From Deltaproteobacteria bacterium (GTDB lineage: Bacteria > Desulfobacterota > Desulfobacteria > Desulfobacterales > ETH-SRB1), in NCBI GenBank assembly GCA_030272815.1, contig JAJSZT010000030.1, forward strand, positions 1 through 38,757: a stretch of DNA of 38,757 nt, in the 5' to 3' direction. The translations under genes were made by a program, and so were the position numbers. The notes below the pieces were generated by a model. The model was given only the letters and a program-made list of their open reading frames with translations, ran no database searches and was not told the DNA's origin. Within the stretch, counting starts at the first letter, position 1. The number at the start of each line of letters is the position of its first letter. Positions 24,368 through 32,575 of this stretch are shown one piece after another.

Positions 24368-25651
24368 TTATGTTTTTTTCTCTTTTTGAATTGACGAAGT
24401 CTTCATATATGGTTGAAGTGCTTCGGGAATTATTACAGACCCGTCCGGCTGCTGGAAGTTTTCAAGCATAGCCGCAACCGTACGCCCAACAGCAAGTCCT
24501 GATCCATTCAATGTATGGACAAGTTCGGTTCCCTTTTTTCCTTTTCTCCTGAACCTGATATTTGCACGCCTTGCCTGAAAGCTTTCAAAATTACTGCAAG
24601 ACGAAATTTCTCTATAAACATCCTGGGCGGGCATCCAGACTTCAATATCATATGTCTTAGCTGCGGAAAAGCCCAGATCTCCCGTGCAAAGACTAATGAC
24701 CTGATACGGAAGCTCAAGGCGTTTTAAAATTGTTTCAGCATCGTTTAAGAGTTTTTCAAGTTCATCATAAGAAGTTTCGGGCCTGGCGAACTTTACCAGT
24801 TCTACCTTATTGAACTGGTGCTGTCTGATCAATCCTCTTGTATCCTTTCCATAAGAACCTGCTTCGCTGCGGAAACAGGGGGTATAGGCAACATACATAA
24901 TCGGCAGCAAATCTTCATTTAGAATCTCGCCCTGATGGATATTGGTAACCGGAACTTCAGCAGTTGGTATCAAAAAATAATCCCACCCTTCCAGTTTAAA
25001 GAGATCTTCCTCAAACTTTGGGAGCTGGCCGGTGTTGGTCATGCTTTGCCGGTTCACAATAAAAGGAGGAAGGGTTTCTTTATAACCGTGCTCTGTAGTG
25101 TGAATATCGAGCATGAAATTGATTAAAGCTCTTTCCAACCTTGCTCCGGCTCCGAAATAAAGCGGAAAACGCGCACCGGTAATCCTGGAAGCTCTGTCAA
25201 AATCGAAAATTCCAAGGCTTTCGCCTAATGACCAATGGGGTTTGGGTTCGAAGCCAAAATCCGGACATTTTCCAACTTGCTTTATGGTTTTATTTTCAGA
25301 ACTATCTTTTCCTGCAGGAACAGATGCGTGGGGTATGTTAGGCAATCCAATAAGGATGTTTTTTACTTTTTCTTCCATTTCGGTCAAAATTTTCTCTAAA
25401 TTCTTAATTTGACCCGAAACTTTACGCATTTCATTTACAAAATTTTCTGTGTCTTCGCCCTCCTTTTTCATAATTGCTATGTGTTCAGAGACCTTGTTGC
25501 GTCGATGCCTCAAAGCTTCTATCTCAAGAAGAATATCTCTGCGTTTTGCATCGCAACTTGCTAAACTTTTAAGATCCGCTGTTTCACCTCGCAATGAAAG
25601 AACTTCTTGAACTAAAGACAAATTTTGAATAACAAACTTGATTTCCAACAT
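24368..25651 (-). CDS. serS: Seryl-tRNA synthetase
   Basis: 427 residues. The N-terminal tRNA-binding arm is a long antiparallel coiled coil (about 28-105). The class II catalytic domain follows: motif 1 region [21 protein letters not shown], motif 2 [21 protein letters not shown], and motif 3 [18 protein letters not shown]. All are diagnostic of SerRS. It charges tRNA-Ser and tRNA-Sec. The length is normal. It is transcribed away from the 5-formyl-THF cyclo-ligase gene. Confidence 0.97.
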   Translation of the reverse strand: MLEIKFVIQNLSLVQEVLSLRGETADLKSLASCDAKRRDILLEIEALRHRRNKVSEHIAIMKKEGEDTENFVNEMRKVSGQIKNLEKILTEMEEKVKNILIGLPNIPHASVPAGKDSSENKTIKQVGKCPDFGFEPKPHWSLGESLGIFDFDRASRITGARFPLYFGAGARLERALINFMLDIHTTEHGYKETLPPFIVNRQSMTNTGQLPKFEEDLFKLEGWDYFLIPTAEVPVTNIHQGEILNEDLLPIMYVAYTPCFRSEAGSYGKDTRGLIRQHQFNKVELVKFARPETSYDELEKLLNDAETILKRLELPYQVISLCTGDLGFSAAKTYDIEVWMPAQDVYREISSCSNFESFQARRANIRFRRKGKKGTELVHTLNGSGLAVGRTVAAMLENFQQPDGSVIIPEALQPYMKTSSIQKEKKT

Positions 25652-25810
25652 AAAATGCCTATGTTTTCTAAAAAACAGCTATTACAGATATCGTCAAATA
25701 GTTGAGTGGAAAAGTGGTCGCAAGAGGGCGTTATGCAAAAGACTCATGCGGCATGCGGCACAAAAATTATCATAGAGCAATTGTTTGGTCAATGATTATT
25801 GCGAGTTGTC

Positions 25811-25840
25811 TTGACTTTAATTGCCTAATTTGTATATATT
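25811..25840 (+). promoter_or_regulatory. Sigma70-type promoter of the 5-formyl-THF cyclo-ligase gene
   Basis: TTGACT (25811-25816) is followed after 18 bp by TATATT (25835-25840), or after 16 bp by TATATA. It lies about 60 bp ahead of the ATG at 25902. A fragment of the end of palindromic element C (AAGTTGAGCGATTT, 25861-25874) sits in the leader. Confidence 0.5.
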
Positions 25841-25901
25841 AAAAAAATATAACTAAACTTAAGTTGAGCGATTTAGGTTAAATTTACTCTGGAGAAATAA
25901 T

Positions 25902-26489
25902 ATGGAGGAAATTCGAGAGAAAAAACAAGAAATACGCAATAATATTGCAACGATACTTGAAAATCTTTCTGATAAAGAAATAGCAAAAAAAACCAAACAA
26001 GTTGAGAACAACTTGTTTGAATTTGCAAACTTTCTTGAAGCAAAAATTGTTTTGCTTTATGTCAATAATAAAACAGAGGTTAAATCCAGTAATATTATTA
26101 AAAGATGTTTTGACTTTAATAAAATTGTAATTCTTCCTGCCTTTAATATCAAAACACATGAAATGAAATTAATGAAAGTTGATGACCTTGATAATGACCT
26201 GACAACTGGTCCGAGAGGCATCCTGGAACCGGATATAAACCGCTGCAAAATCGTACCTGTTGACTGTATTGATTTAGCAATTATCCCGGGAGTTGCTTTT
26301 GACGAAAAGGGGGGAAGGATAGGAACCGGAGAAGGATATTACGACAGATTTATTCCTAAACTTTCTGTAACAACCAGAAAGGTTGCGGTAGCTCTTGGGT
26401 GCCAAATTATTCAGCAAGTTCCTGTTGAATCACATGACAAACATGTTGATATAATAATTACTGACGAAAGGATAATTTATAAGATATAG
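25902..26489 (+). CDS. 5-formyltetrahydrofolate cyclo-ligase
   Basis: 195 residues. It begins with the EEIREKKQEIRNNIATIL helix (family: KxxLRxxxxxxR). The catalytic/nucleotide loop GGRIGTGEGYYDRF lies at about 135-148, and the FDEKGGR context and VALGCQ strand follow; all are typical of MTHFS/YgfA. It recycles 5-formyl-THF to 5,10-methenyl-THF using ATP. The ATG has a ribosome site (TCTGGAG). Its stop codon lies inside the left arm of a hairpin shared with the convergent potassium-channel gene. Confidence 0.92.
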   Translation: MEEIREKKQEIRNNIATILENLSDKEIAKKTKQVENNLFEFANFLEAKIVLLYVNNKTEVKSSNIIKRCFDFNKIVILPAFNIKTHEMKLMKVDDLDNDLTTGPRGILEPDINRCKIVPVDCIDLAIIPGVAFDEKGGRIGTGEGYYDRFIPKLSVTTRKVAVALGCQIIQQVPVESHDKHVDIIITDERIIYKI

Positions 26490-26526
26490 GCTGAAGGCTG
26501 AAGCTCAATGACTACCTTCAGCCTAT
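26486..26526. terminator. Shared hairpin overlapping two convergent stop codons
   Basis: The arms ATAGGCTGAAGG (26486-26497) and CCTTCAGCCTAT (26515-26526) are exact complements with a 17-base loop. The stop of the plus-strand gene (TAG, 26487-26489) is in the left arm and that of the minus-strand gene (26523-26525) is in the right arm. A hairpin forms on either strand, so it may end both transcripts, but there is no run of T after it. The word belongs to the GGCTGAAGG repeat family also present at 13832-13900 and about 20440. Confidence 0.6.
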
Positions 26527-27533
26527 CCACCTAATAATGGATTCAATATATCTTCCAGCTTCTTTAGATTTGCCTCTTCCCCTACCGCTATAACAGTATC
26601 TCCGGCTTTGATAAGCGTTTCAAACGAAGGATTAAACAACATGCTGTCATCTGACTTCTTTATTGCAATTATTATAAGATTAAACTGCTGCCTGATACCT
26701 GAATCTTTCAACATAACGTTTGATAGAGCAGAGGACGGACTTACGGGTATCTCCTCCATCTGAATGTCTTTACGTTTGTATGCAAAAGCAAGGTCAAGAA
26801 AGTTTGTCACCGTGGGACGAAGTATCCTCTGAGCCATACTTACACCACCCATTTCATATGGGGATTCAACATTGTTTGCCCCGGCTGCCCGTAATTTCGC
26901 CTTTGATTCGACCTGGCATGCCCGTGCAACTATATTAAGATCTGGGTTAAGCTGTCTTGCCGTCAAGACAAGAAACACATTGTCCGCATCAGTAGCTAAA
27001 ACAGCAACAAGTCCTTTTGCCCGCTTTATTCCAGCCTTAATAAGATTTGCCTCATCCGAAACATCCCCGCAGACATAGAGAACTTTATCTTCATCCATTA
27101 CCGGAACCAGCTCTCTGTTTTTCTCTATAACGACCAGATCGAGCGGCTTTCTTTGTAAATTTTTGCAGAGGACCCTTCCAATACGTCCATATCCACAAAC
27201 AATATAATGGTTCTTTAATCGATCAATTTTTTTATCCAATCTCCTCCTCCCCATTATGGTTCTCATTCTTCCTTCAACCATAAATTGTACCACAACACCA
27301 GCTAGATACACAAAGTAACCAACTCCAAAGAATATAAGTAAAACGGTAAACAATCGTCCTGTCTTACTAATTTCATGGACCTCGTCGTATCCAACAGTAC
27401 CCATCGTAATTACAGTCATATAGAAAGCATCTAAAAGCTCCCAGCCTTCTATAGCCATGTAGCCAGCCGTACCAAAGCCAACAATAAGGAGAGTTAATAG
27501 AAAAGATACTATTAGATGTCTTTCGCTGTCCAT
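26523..27533 (-). CDS. Potassium channel with TrkA-N (RCK) domain
   Basis: 336 residues from the ATG at 27531-27533; an in-frame start 37 codons further up (27644) would add a tail with no family look. Two membrane helices flank a filter region TMGTVGYDEV (residues 43-52). A RCK/TrkA-N domain follows (YIVCGYGRIGRVLCKNL, GXGXXG type, with VVIEKN and GDVSDE), then a TrkA-C domain with LNPLLGG at the end. It conducts K+ under ligand control. Most K+ channels have TVGYG; here the residue after Tyr is Asp, a substitution also known in related families. Confidence 0.88.
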   Translation of the reverse strand: MDSERHLIVSFLLTLLIVGFGTAGYMAIEGWELLDAFYMTVITMGTVGYDEVHEISKTGRLFTVLLIFFGVGYFVYLAGVVVQFMVEGRMRTIMGRRRLDKKIDRLKNHYIVCGYGRIGRVLCKNLQRKPLDLVVIEKNRELVPVMDEDKVLYVCGDVSDEANLIKAGIKRAKGLVAVLATDADNVFLVLTARQLNPDLNIVARACQVESKAKLRAAGANNVESPYEMGGVSMAQRILRPTVTNFLDLAFAYKRKDIQMEEIPVSPSSALSNVMLKDSGIRQQFNLIIIAIKKSDDSMLFNPSFETLIKAGDTVIAVGEEANLKKLEDILNPLLGG

Positions 27534-27668
27534 AAATTTGTCCCGAGATAAAAAATAAAAGATTTTTTTGTTTTTGCATATAATACACGCATTCGGTATA
27601 GACAAGAACAAATCTTCAGCGTATAAATCCTTGACGCAAACCATTTGATTTGATAGCTAAAATTAATT

Positions 27669-28328
27669 ATGCCAGCAAATTCTTTAAAATACGAGCGCAT
27701 GCGCGAAGAAATGGTTGAAAAACAGATCGCAGCGCGCGGAATAACAGATCCCTATGTCCTTGCGGCCATGCGCAAAGTTCCAAGGCATCTTTTTGTAAGC
27801 GAAGCCCTAATGGATCAAGCTTATGGTGATTTCCCCCTGCCCATAGGCGAACAGCAAACCATCTCACAACCATATATTGTTGCTGAAATGACACATGCGC
27901 TGCAACTAAATAAAGATGACAGAGTTCTTGAAATTGGAACAGGGTCAGGATATCAAGCAGCAATCCTTGCAGAAATTGCATTCCGTGTATATACAATAGA
28001 AAGAATTCACTCCCTTTTTGTTAAAACGCGCAGGCTTTTTGACAAACTTCGCTATCACAATATTGTTACCAAATATTCTGATGGTACTACAGGATGGATT
28101 GATGAAAGTCCTTTTGATGCTATTATTGTTACAGCCGGCGCTCCGGAAATACCTGAAGTGCTGGTTAATCAGCTTGCCGTAGGCGGGCGCATGGTTTTAC
28201 CTGTAGGAGATCAATATTCCCAAGATTTAATCAGGCTCTACAAAAATGAAACAGGTGTTCACAAAACAAGCCTGGGCGGATGCCGGTTTGTCAAGCTTGT
28301 TGGTGAACATGGATGGAGGGATCAATAA
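27669..28328 (+). CDS. pcm: Protein-L-isoaspartate O-methyltransferase
   Basis: 219 residues with all Pcm motifs: [15 protein letters not shown] start, [20 protein letters not shown] motif [15 protein letters not shown], and the C-terminal [19 protein letters not shown]. It repairs isoaspartyl residues in damaged proteins in the cytoplasm. The next gene starts directly after its stop, so they form an operon. It faces the potassium-channel gene, with about 135 bp between starts. Confidence 0.95.
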   Translation: MPANSLKYERMREEMVEKQIAARGITDPYVLAAMRKVPRHLFVSEALMDQAYGDFPLPIGEQQTISQPYIVAEMTHALQLNKDDRVLEIGTGSGYQAAILAEIAFRVYTIERIHSLFVKTRRLFDKLRYHNIVTKYSDGTTGWIDESPFDAIIVTAGAPEIPEVLVNQLAVGGRMVLPVGDQYSQDLIRLYKNETGVHKTSLGGCRFVKLVGEHGWRDQ

Positions 28329-28910
28329 ATGCTTCGTCGCCTTTATTCCTGGGTTCTCCATTGGGCGAAAACTCCCTATGGATCATGGGCATTATTTCTG
28401 CTCGCGCTTAGCGAATCTTCCTTCTTCCCCGTACCCCCTGATGTTTTACTAATAGCTTTAGCTGTATCTATTCCAAAAAAGTCATTTAAATATGCTCTAA
28501 TTTGTACTGCAGGCTCCTTGATAGGCGGATGTTTCGGCTATTTGATCGGATGGCAGTTTATGATTACTGTGGGCGAAAAGATCATCCAGTTTTACGGCCT
28601 GACCCACAAAATGCAATACATCAAAGATCTCTATATGCAATACGATGCGTGGGCTATAGGCATTGCAGGATTTACACCAATTCCCTATAAAGTATTCACA
28701 ATATCCGCCGGGGCATTTGATATAAATTTTACAGTTTTCGTAATTGCATCGGCGGTTTCAAGAGCAGCACGTTTTTTTCTGGTGGGATGGCTTATCTATC
28801 TTTTCGGTCCCAAGATTAAAACCTTTATAGACAAGTATTTCAATATACTTGCCATTACATTTGTGGTGTTGCTTATAGCCGGCTTTGCGATAATAAAATT
28901 TTTCTTTTAA
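28329..28910 (+). CDS. YqaA-type VTT-domain (SNARE-associated) membrane protein
   Basis: 193 residues of mainly membrane helices. LSESSFFPVPPDVLLIALAV, the glycine-rich GSLIGGCFGYLIGW and the FTPIPYKVFTISAGAF segment are typical of the DedA/YqaA-like VTT family. Members act as lipid scramblases or small-solute transporters in the inner membrane. It starts at the base after the pcm stop and is probably cotranscribed with it. The following gene converges, with three bases between the stops. Confidence 0.88.
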   Translation: MLRRLYSWVLHWAKTPYGSWALFLLALSESSFFPVPPDVLLIALAVSIPKKSFKYALICTAGSLIGGCFGYLIGWQFMITVGEKIIQFYGLTHKMQYIKDLYMQYDAWAIGIAGFTPIPYKVFTISAGAFDINFTVFVIASAVSRAARFFLVGWLIYLFGPKIKTFIDKYFNILAITFVVLLIAGFAIIKFFF

Positions 28911-28913
28911 ATC

Positions 28914-29540
28914 TTATATTAACAACATGTTATATTTATTAAGTTCTTTATCCAATTTCTTCGCATCCACAACCAACTTATCCAGTTCATCCCAAAACCG
29001 CTTGCTGTGGTCCTTTATCAGGGTATGAAGCAGTTCGTGCAGGATGGTATAATCCATCAATTCATATGGGATTCTTACCAGATTGACGTTCAAATTAATG
29101 TTGTTTTTTCCTGAACAACTACCCCATCTGGTTTTCTGGTTTTTCACAAAAACCTTGTTATAGGTCAAACCGTGCTTTTCAGATAGTTCATTAAGCCGCT
29201 TGACCAAGCGTTTTTTTGATTTTTCTCGGTTGATATGATTGTTTTTTTTAAGTTCTGTAGCTTCCTGCTCAAATGACTTCATCTGATCCAGATGTTTTTT
29301 TATCCAGCCGGCCTTTGATTGAGCCACTTTTTCTGCCTTGTCAAATGATACGCTGCAGGGCACAGCAACTCTCACACCTTTGAACGGTCTAACCGAAAGG
29401 CTGATATGTTTAGCACGTATACTACGTTCCAAAAGTATTTCGCCCACACCCTTTATTTCAAATTTTCTGGATTTCATGGCCTCCTGCTTGATGGCTTCAT
29501 TAACACCGCCAGTTAGTTTTTTCAACCACGTTTTGCCCAT
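28914..29540 (-). CDS. YgjP-like metallopeptidase (DUF45 / M48-like)
   Basis: 208 residues. The QKTRWGSC motif (135-142) and the zinc motif HELLH (168-172) with a third ligand His178 (DHSKRFW) identify the YgjP/DUF45 family of small zinc metallopeptidases, often encoded with restriction-modification genes. The start is uncertain: GGAGG lies only 2-3 bp ahead of ATG 29540, a GTG is 3 bp further up, and an ATG 22 codons downstream (MKSRKFEIKG) is where family similarity begins. Confidence 0.88.
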   Translation of the reverse strand: MGKTWLKKLTGGVNEAIKQEAMKSRKFEIKGVGEILLERSIRAKHISLSVRPFKGVRVAVPCSVSFDKAEKVAQSKAGWIKKHLDQMKSFEQEATELKKNNHINREKSKKRLVKRLNELSEKHGLTYNKVFVKNQKTRWGSCSGKNNINLNVNLVRIPYELMDYTILHELLHTLIKDHSKRFWDELDKLVVDAKKLDKELNKYNMLLI

Positions 29541-29668
29541 CACCTCCTTTCCATTAACAGCTTGATTCTTTATATTTTTTTGTTATGCTATATGGGCAGG
29601 TCAAGCTTTTACACTCAACTGAACAAAAGATAAAACGCTATTCATTAGGCATTCAGGAACTACTTGTA

Positions 29669-30151
29669 ATGTCAATAAAATCACAAAGCTCTGATGATTA
29701 TCTCGTTGGTGTCATCTCGGACACACACGGTCTCTTGAGGCCTGAGGCAATCACAGTTCTCGAAAGTACCGACTTGATTATTCATGCTGGCGACATCGGT
29801 AAGCATGAGGTGCTTGAAACTTTGCGAGCGGTTAGTCCGGTCTATGCTGTGCGAGGAAACATGGACGTGGGCGGATGGGCACACTACCTCCCTGAAACAG
29901 AGGTTGTCGAGATCGGAAAATTCTTGCTCTACGTGCTTCATAATGCACATGAACTGGACATAGATCCCGCTGCAGCAGGCTTTAACGCTGTTATATGTGG
30001 TCATACTCACCTGGCATCTATAGACAGGAAAAGCAATGTGCTTTTTTTGAACCCGGGCACGGCTGGGCCGTTTAGAGCGCCAATCACAGTTGCTCTGCTT
30101 CATCTACGGGGAAGTTCTTTGGACGCGGAATTGGTCGAGCTTAATCTGTAA
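29669..30151 (+). CDS. YfcE/MJ0936-type metallophosphoesterase
   Basis: 160 residues. Metal motifs in order: GVISDTHG, IIHAGDIG, AVRGNMD, VLHNAHE (the usual THGH altered), and CGHTHLAS with the end NPGTAG. This is the YfcE phosphodiesterase group. The start is the ATG at 29669; upstream codons of the same frame are not homologous. Gene order marks the end of the housekeeping block: a 348-bp spacer and the defence module follow. Confidence 0.9.
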   Translation: MSIKSQSSDDYLVGVISDTHGLLRPEAITVLESTDLIIHAGDIGKHEVLETLRAVSPVYAVRGNMDVGGWAHYLPETEVVEIGKFLLYVLHNAHELDIDPAAAGFNAVICGHTHLASIDRKSNVLFLNPGTAGPFRAPITVALLHLRGSSLDAELVELNL

Positions 30152-30499
30152 CTGGTGTCTTAAGGATTTGAATCCGGTTAGCTTTCAAAATAAAAGAGAA
30201 GCATTATGCTCATTGAATGTATTTTATTCATTAATTTCACTTATGCGTATCGCAATTTGCAATGGGGAAGGTATTTCCTGTATTCGTTTCTCCAAGAATG
30301 TAATTAACGGCCACCTTATTGATAATTCATATATATATACAGATTAAAATAACGTGGCTTAACTTGTCGCTTAATCCAACACGGGACATCAACGTTTAGC
30401 GGCATACCGACATCAAGTTGTCCTGTGTGGGTTAGCTCCGGCATTCGAACGTTTCTATAATAGGAATCGACAAAATAGCTTAATAAACAGGAACAAAAT
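30152..30499. other. Spacer at the edge of the defence module, with an attC-like hairpin
   Basis: No gene is supported. GCTTAAC (30357-30363) fits the R'' consensus RYYYAAC of integron attC sites. Next, GCTTAATCCAACACGGGACA (30369-30388) pairs with TGTCCTGTGTGGGTTAGC (30419-30436) with two unpaired bases on the left arm only, as in attC hairpins. The matching right-hand R' site (GTTRRRY) is absent, so it is at best a decayed attC. A TATAAT (30456-30461) lies 39 bp before the tcmP start, with no good -35. Confidence 0.3.
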
Positions 30500-31618
30500 A
30501 TGTCAAAAAACAGTTTTTTCGACGAGCAAACTGAGCAATCACTTGTCAAAGCGACCATTGTTTCCAAGTACTTTGATGTTTGGGCGAATGTAATTATCTC
30601 CACACAAAAACGTTATCCAGGACGTTCTTCTGGCAAGATTGCCTACATTGACCTGTTTGCTGGTCCTGGGCGTTATGATGATGGCACACAGTCCACGCCG
30701 ATTAAAATTCTTAAAAATGCCATCGAAAAACCAGATATTCGTAACCGCCTTGTGACTCTGTTTAATGACAAAGATGAAGAGAATTCTCGATCTCTTGAGA
30801 AAGCAATTAGAGAACTTCCTGGAGTCGAAACACTAAAACACAAGCCACAGGTGGAAAATAAGGAAGTCGGGGAAGAAATTGTCAAAATGTTTGAGGAAAT
30901 GAACCTTGTCCCGACTCTATTTTTTGTTGACCCTTGGGGATACAAGGGCTTGTCGCTTCGTCTTGTTAATTCTGTTTTGAAGGATTGGGGATGCGATTGC
31001 ATTTTTTTCTTTAACTATAATCGCATCAACATGGGCTTAAGTAATCCGATGGTTAAAGAACATATGGATGCTTTATTCGGAGAGGAGCGAGCAGATGCGT
31101 TGAGGCCAAGTCTTAACGGAGTTTCGCCTTCCAAACGCGAAGCGATGATTGTTGAAGAATTGTGCCAGTCCATAAAATCTTATGAAAATCGCTATACCCT
31201 TCCGTTTACGTTTAAGGATGCACGTGGCAGGCGAACAAGCCACCATTTAATTTTTATCAGTAAGAACTTCCGTGGATATGAAATTATGAAGGATATCATG
31301 GCTCGTGAAAGTTCGAGTCAAACAGAAGGAATTCCGTCTTTTGAATATAACCCGGCGGACTTTTTGCCCAAACAGTGCCTTCTATTCCAGTTGTCCCGTC
31401 CACTTAATGACCTAAAAGAGATGTTGCTTAAGGAGTTTGCCGGACAGACTCTTACTATGCGTGGAATCTACGAACAACACAACGTTGATACGCCTTACAT
31501 CAAGAAAAATTATAAAAACGTTCTCTTGGAACTCGAAGAAAAAGGCAAAATCGCAGCAAGCAACCACAGAAAAGGCACTTTTGGTGATTCTGTTATGGCT
31601 ACCTTCCCCAAATTATGA
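30500..31618 (+). CDS. tcmP: Three-Cys-motif partner protein TcmP
   Basis: 372 residues of the TcmP family, named because its members are found beside three-Cys-motif proteins, as here. It looks like a Rossmann methyltransferase-type fold: motif-I-like DLFAGPG (51-57), an acidic NDKDEE (89-94), and a motif-IV-like DPWGY (144-148). A winged-helix-like C-terminus may follow ([20 protein letters not shown]). No catalytic activity is established for the family as far as I know. The next gene starts 10 bp after its stop, with its ribosome site GAGGG overlapping the tcmP stop codon. Confidence 0.88.
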   Translation: MSKNSFFDEQTEQSLVKATIVSKYFDVWANVIISTQKRYPGRSSGKIAYIDLFAGPGRYDDGTQSTPIKILKNAIEKPDIRNRLVTLFNDKDEENSRSLEKAIRELPGVETLKHKPQVENKEVGEEIVKMFEEMNLVPTLFFVDPWGYKGLSLRLVNSVLKDWGCDCIFFFNYNRINMGLSNPMVKEHMDALFGEERADALRPSLNGVSPSKREAMIVEELCQSIKSYENRYTLPFTFKDARGRRTSHHLIFISKNFRGYEIMKDIMARESSSQTEGIPSFEYNPADFLPKQCLLFQLSRPLNDLKEMLLKEFAGQTLTMRGIYEQHNVDTPYIKKNYKNVLLELEEKGKIAASNHRKGTFGDSVMATFPKL

Positions 31619-31628
31619 GGGCAAAAAG

Positions 31629-32384
31629 ATGGGCGTTAAATCATCGATTGAGTGGACAGAATCTACGTGGAATCCTGTCACCGGATGCACAAAAATAAGC
31701 GAAGGATGTGCTCATTGCTACGCCGAGCGTATGGCTCGGCGTTTAAAGGCAATGGGGCAGAAGAATTACGTTAACGGCTTTAAAGTCACCCTGCATCCGC
31801 ATGCTCTTGATCTTCCCCTGACGTGGAAAAAACCGCAGACTATTTTTGTTAATTCAATGAGCGATCTCTTCCACAAGGACATTCCGATATCCTTTATACA
31901 TCAAGTATTCGATATCATGAAGCGAGCGCATTGGCATAGATTTCAAATTTTGACCAAACGGTCTGAACGTTTTGCTGAACTTGCGTCTTTGCTGTGCTGG
32001 CCGGATAACGTTTGGATGGGAGTGACTGTCGAAAATGTTTCCTACATAAAGCGCATCGACTATCTTCGCAATGTCCCTGCGGCAGTTCGATTCTTGTCTT
32101 TGGAGCCGCTTTTAGGGCCAATTTTCGATATTGATTTGACAGGTATTGACTGGGTTATTGTCGGCGGTGAAAGCGGCCCAGGAGCAAGACCAATGGATGA
32201 AAAATGGGCGCTTGATATTCAGCATCAATGCCATAAGGCAGACGTTCCATTCTTTTTTAAACAATGGGGCGGCGTGAATAAAAAGAAGGCTGGCCGGGTA
32301 TTGAATGGTCGAACGTGGGATGATATGCCTATCTTGCTACATAGATTTACGACAAAAGCAAAAAAGCAGTATAATTTGTTTTGA
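31629..32384 (+). CDS. Three-Cys-motif protein (DUF5131, phage Gp37/Gp68 family)
   Basis: 251 residues from the ATG at 31629. The motif [17 protein letters not shown] contains Cys20, Cys27 and Cys30 (C-x6-C-x2-C), the three-Cys motif that may hold an iron-sulfur cluster in a radical-SAM-like way. Further conserved stretches are [51 protein letters not shown] and FFFKQWGG, all typical of this family. Known members occur in phages and bacterial islands and pair with TcmP. Its reaction is unknown. zorA follows after 191 bp. Confidence 0.9.
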   Translation: MGVKSSIEWTESTWNPVTGCTKISEGCAHCYAERMARRLKAMGQKNYVNGFKVTLHPHALDLPLTWKKPQTIFVNSMSDLFHKDIPISFIHQVFDIMKRAHWHRFQILTKRSERFAELASLLCWPDNVWMGVTVENVSYIKRIDYLRNVPAAVRFLSLEPLLGPIFDIDLTGIDWVIVGGESGPGARPMDEKWALDIQHQCHKADVPFFFKQWGGVNKKKAGRVLNGRTWDDMPILLHRFTTKAKKQYNLF

Positions 32385-32575
32385 GCCGACAGTTCTATTC
32401 TTTTAACTTGATAGCATAGGAGTTTTCATCTTTTGGTCAATTTTATTAATAGGTTAGAGACTATCGGTCTGCAATAATGGTTCGTAGCTCTTAGCTGGTA
32501 AACTGGGTAAGCTTAACAGCTCTCCCGAAGGGCGCTAACTTGTTGATTTTTACAGTATCAGCATAGGCAAAATCA
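32385..32575. other. Spacer between the three-Cys gene and zorA
   Basis: No gene is seen. It contains an imperfect inverted repeat around 32488-32522 (AGCTCTTAGCT ... AGCTTAACAGCT) and a small CTCCCGAAGGG hairpin. A separate zorA promoter is plausible here, but I cannot point to a good pair of hexamers. Confidence 0.4.

Noticed and set aside
25652-25810. Possible 6S RNA, which is often encoded next to 5-formyl-THF cyclo-ligase
   Set aside because: I could not find a long closing stem with a central bubble; the region shows only a promoter and a repeat fragment. A covariance search would decide.
27667-27996. 109-codon minus-strand open frame over pcm
   Set aside because: It is antisense to a clear pcm gene and has biased composition.
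29681-30103. 140-codon minus-strand open frame
   Set aside because: It is antisense to the YfcE-like phosphoesterase, whose metal motifs are all present.
30316-30603. 95-codon minus-strand open frame over the start of tcmP
   Set aside because: It overlaps tcmP antisense and the attC-like hairpin and has no recognisable domain or ribosome site.
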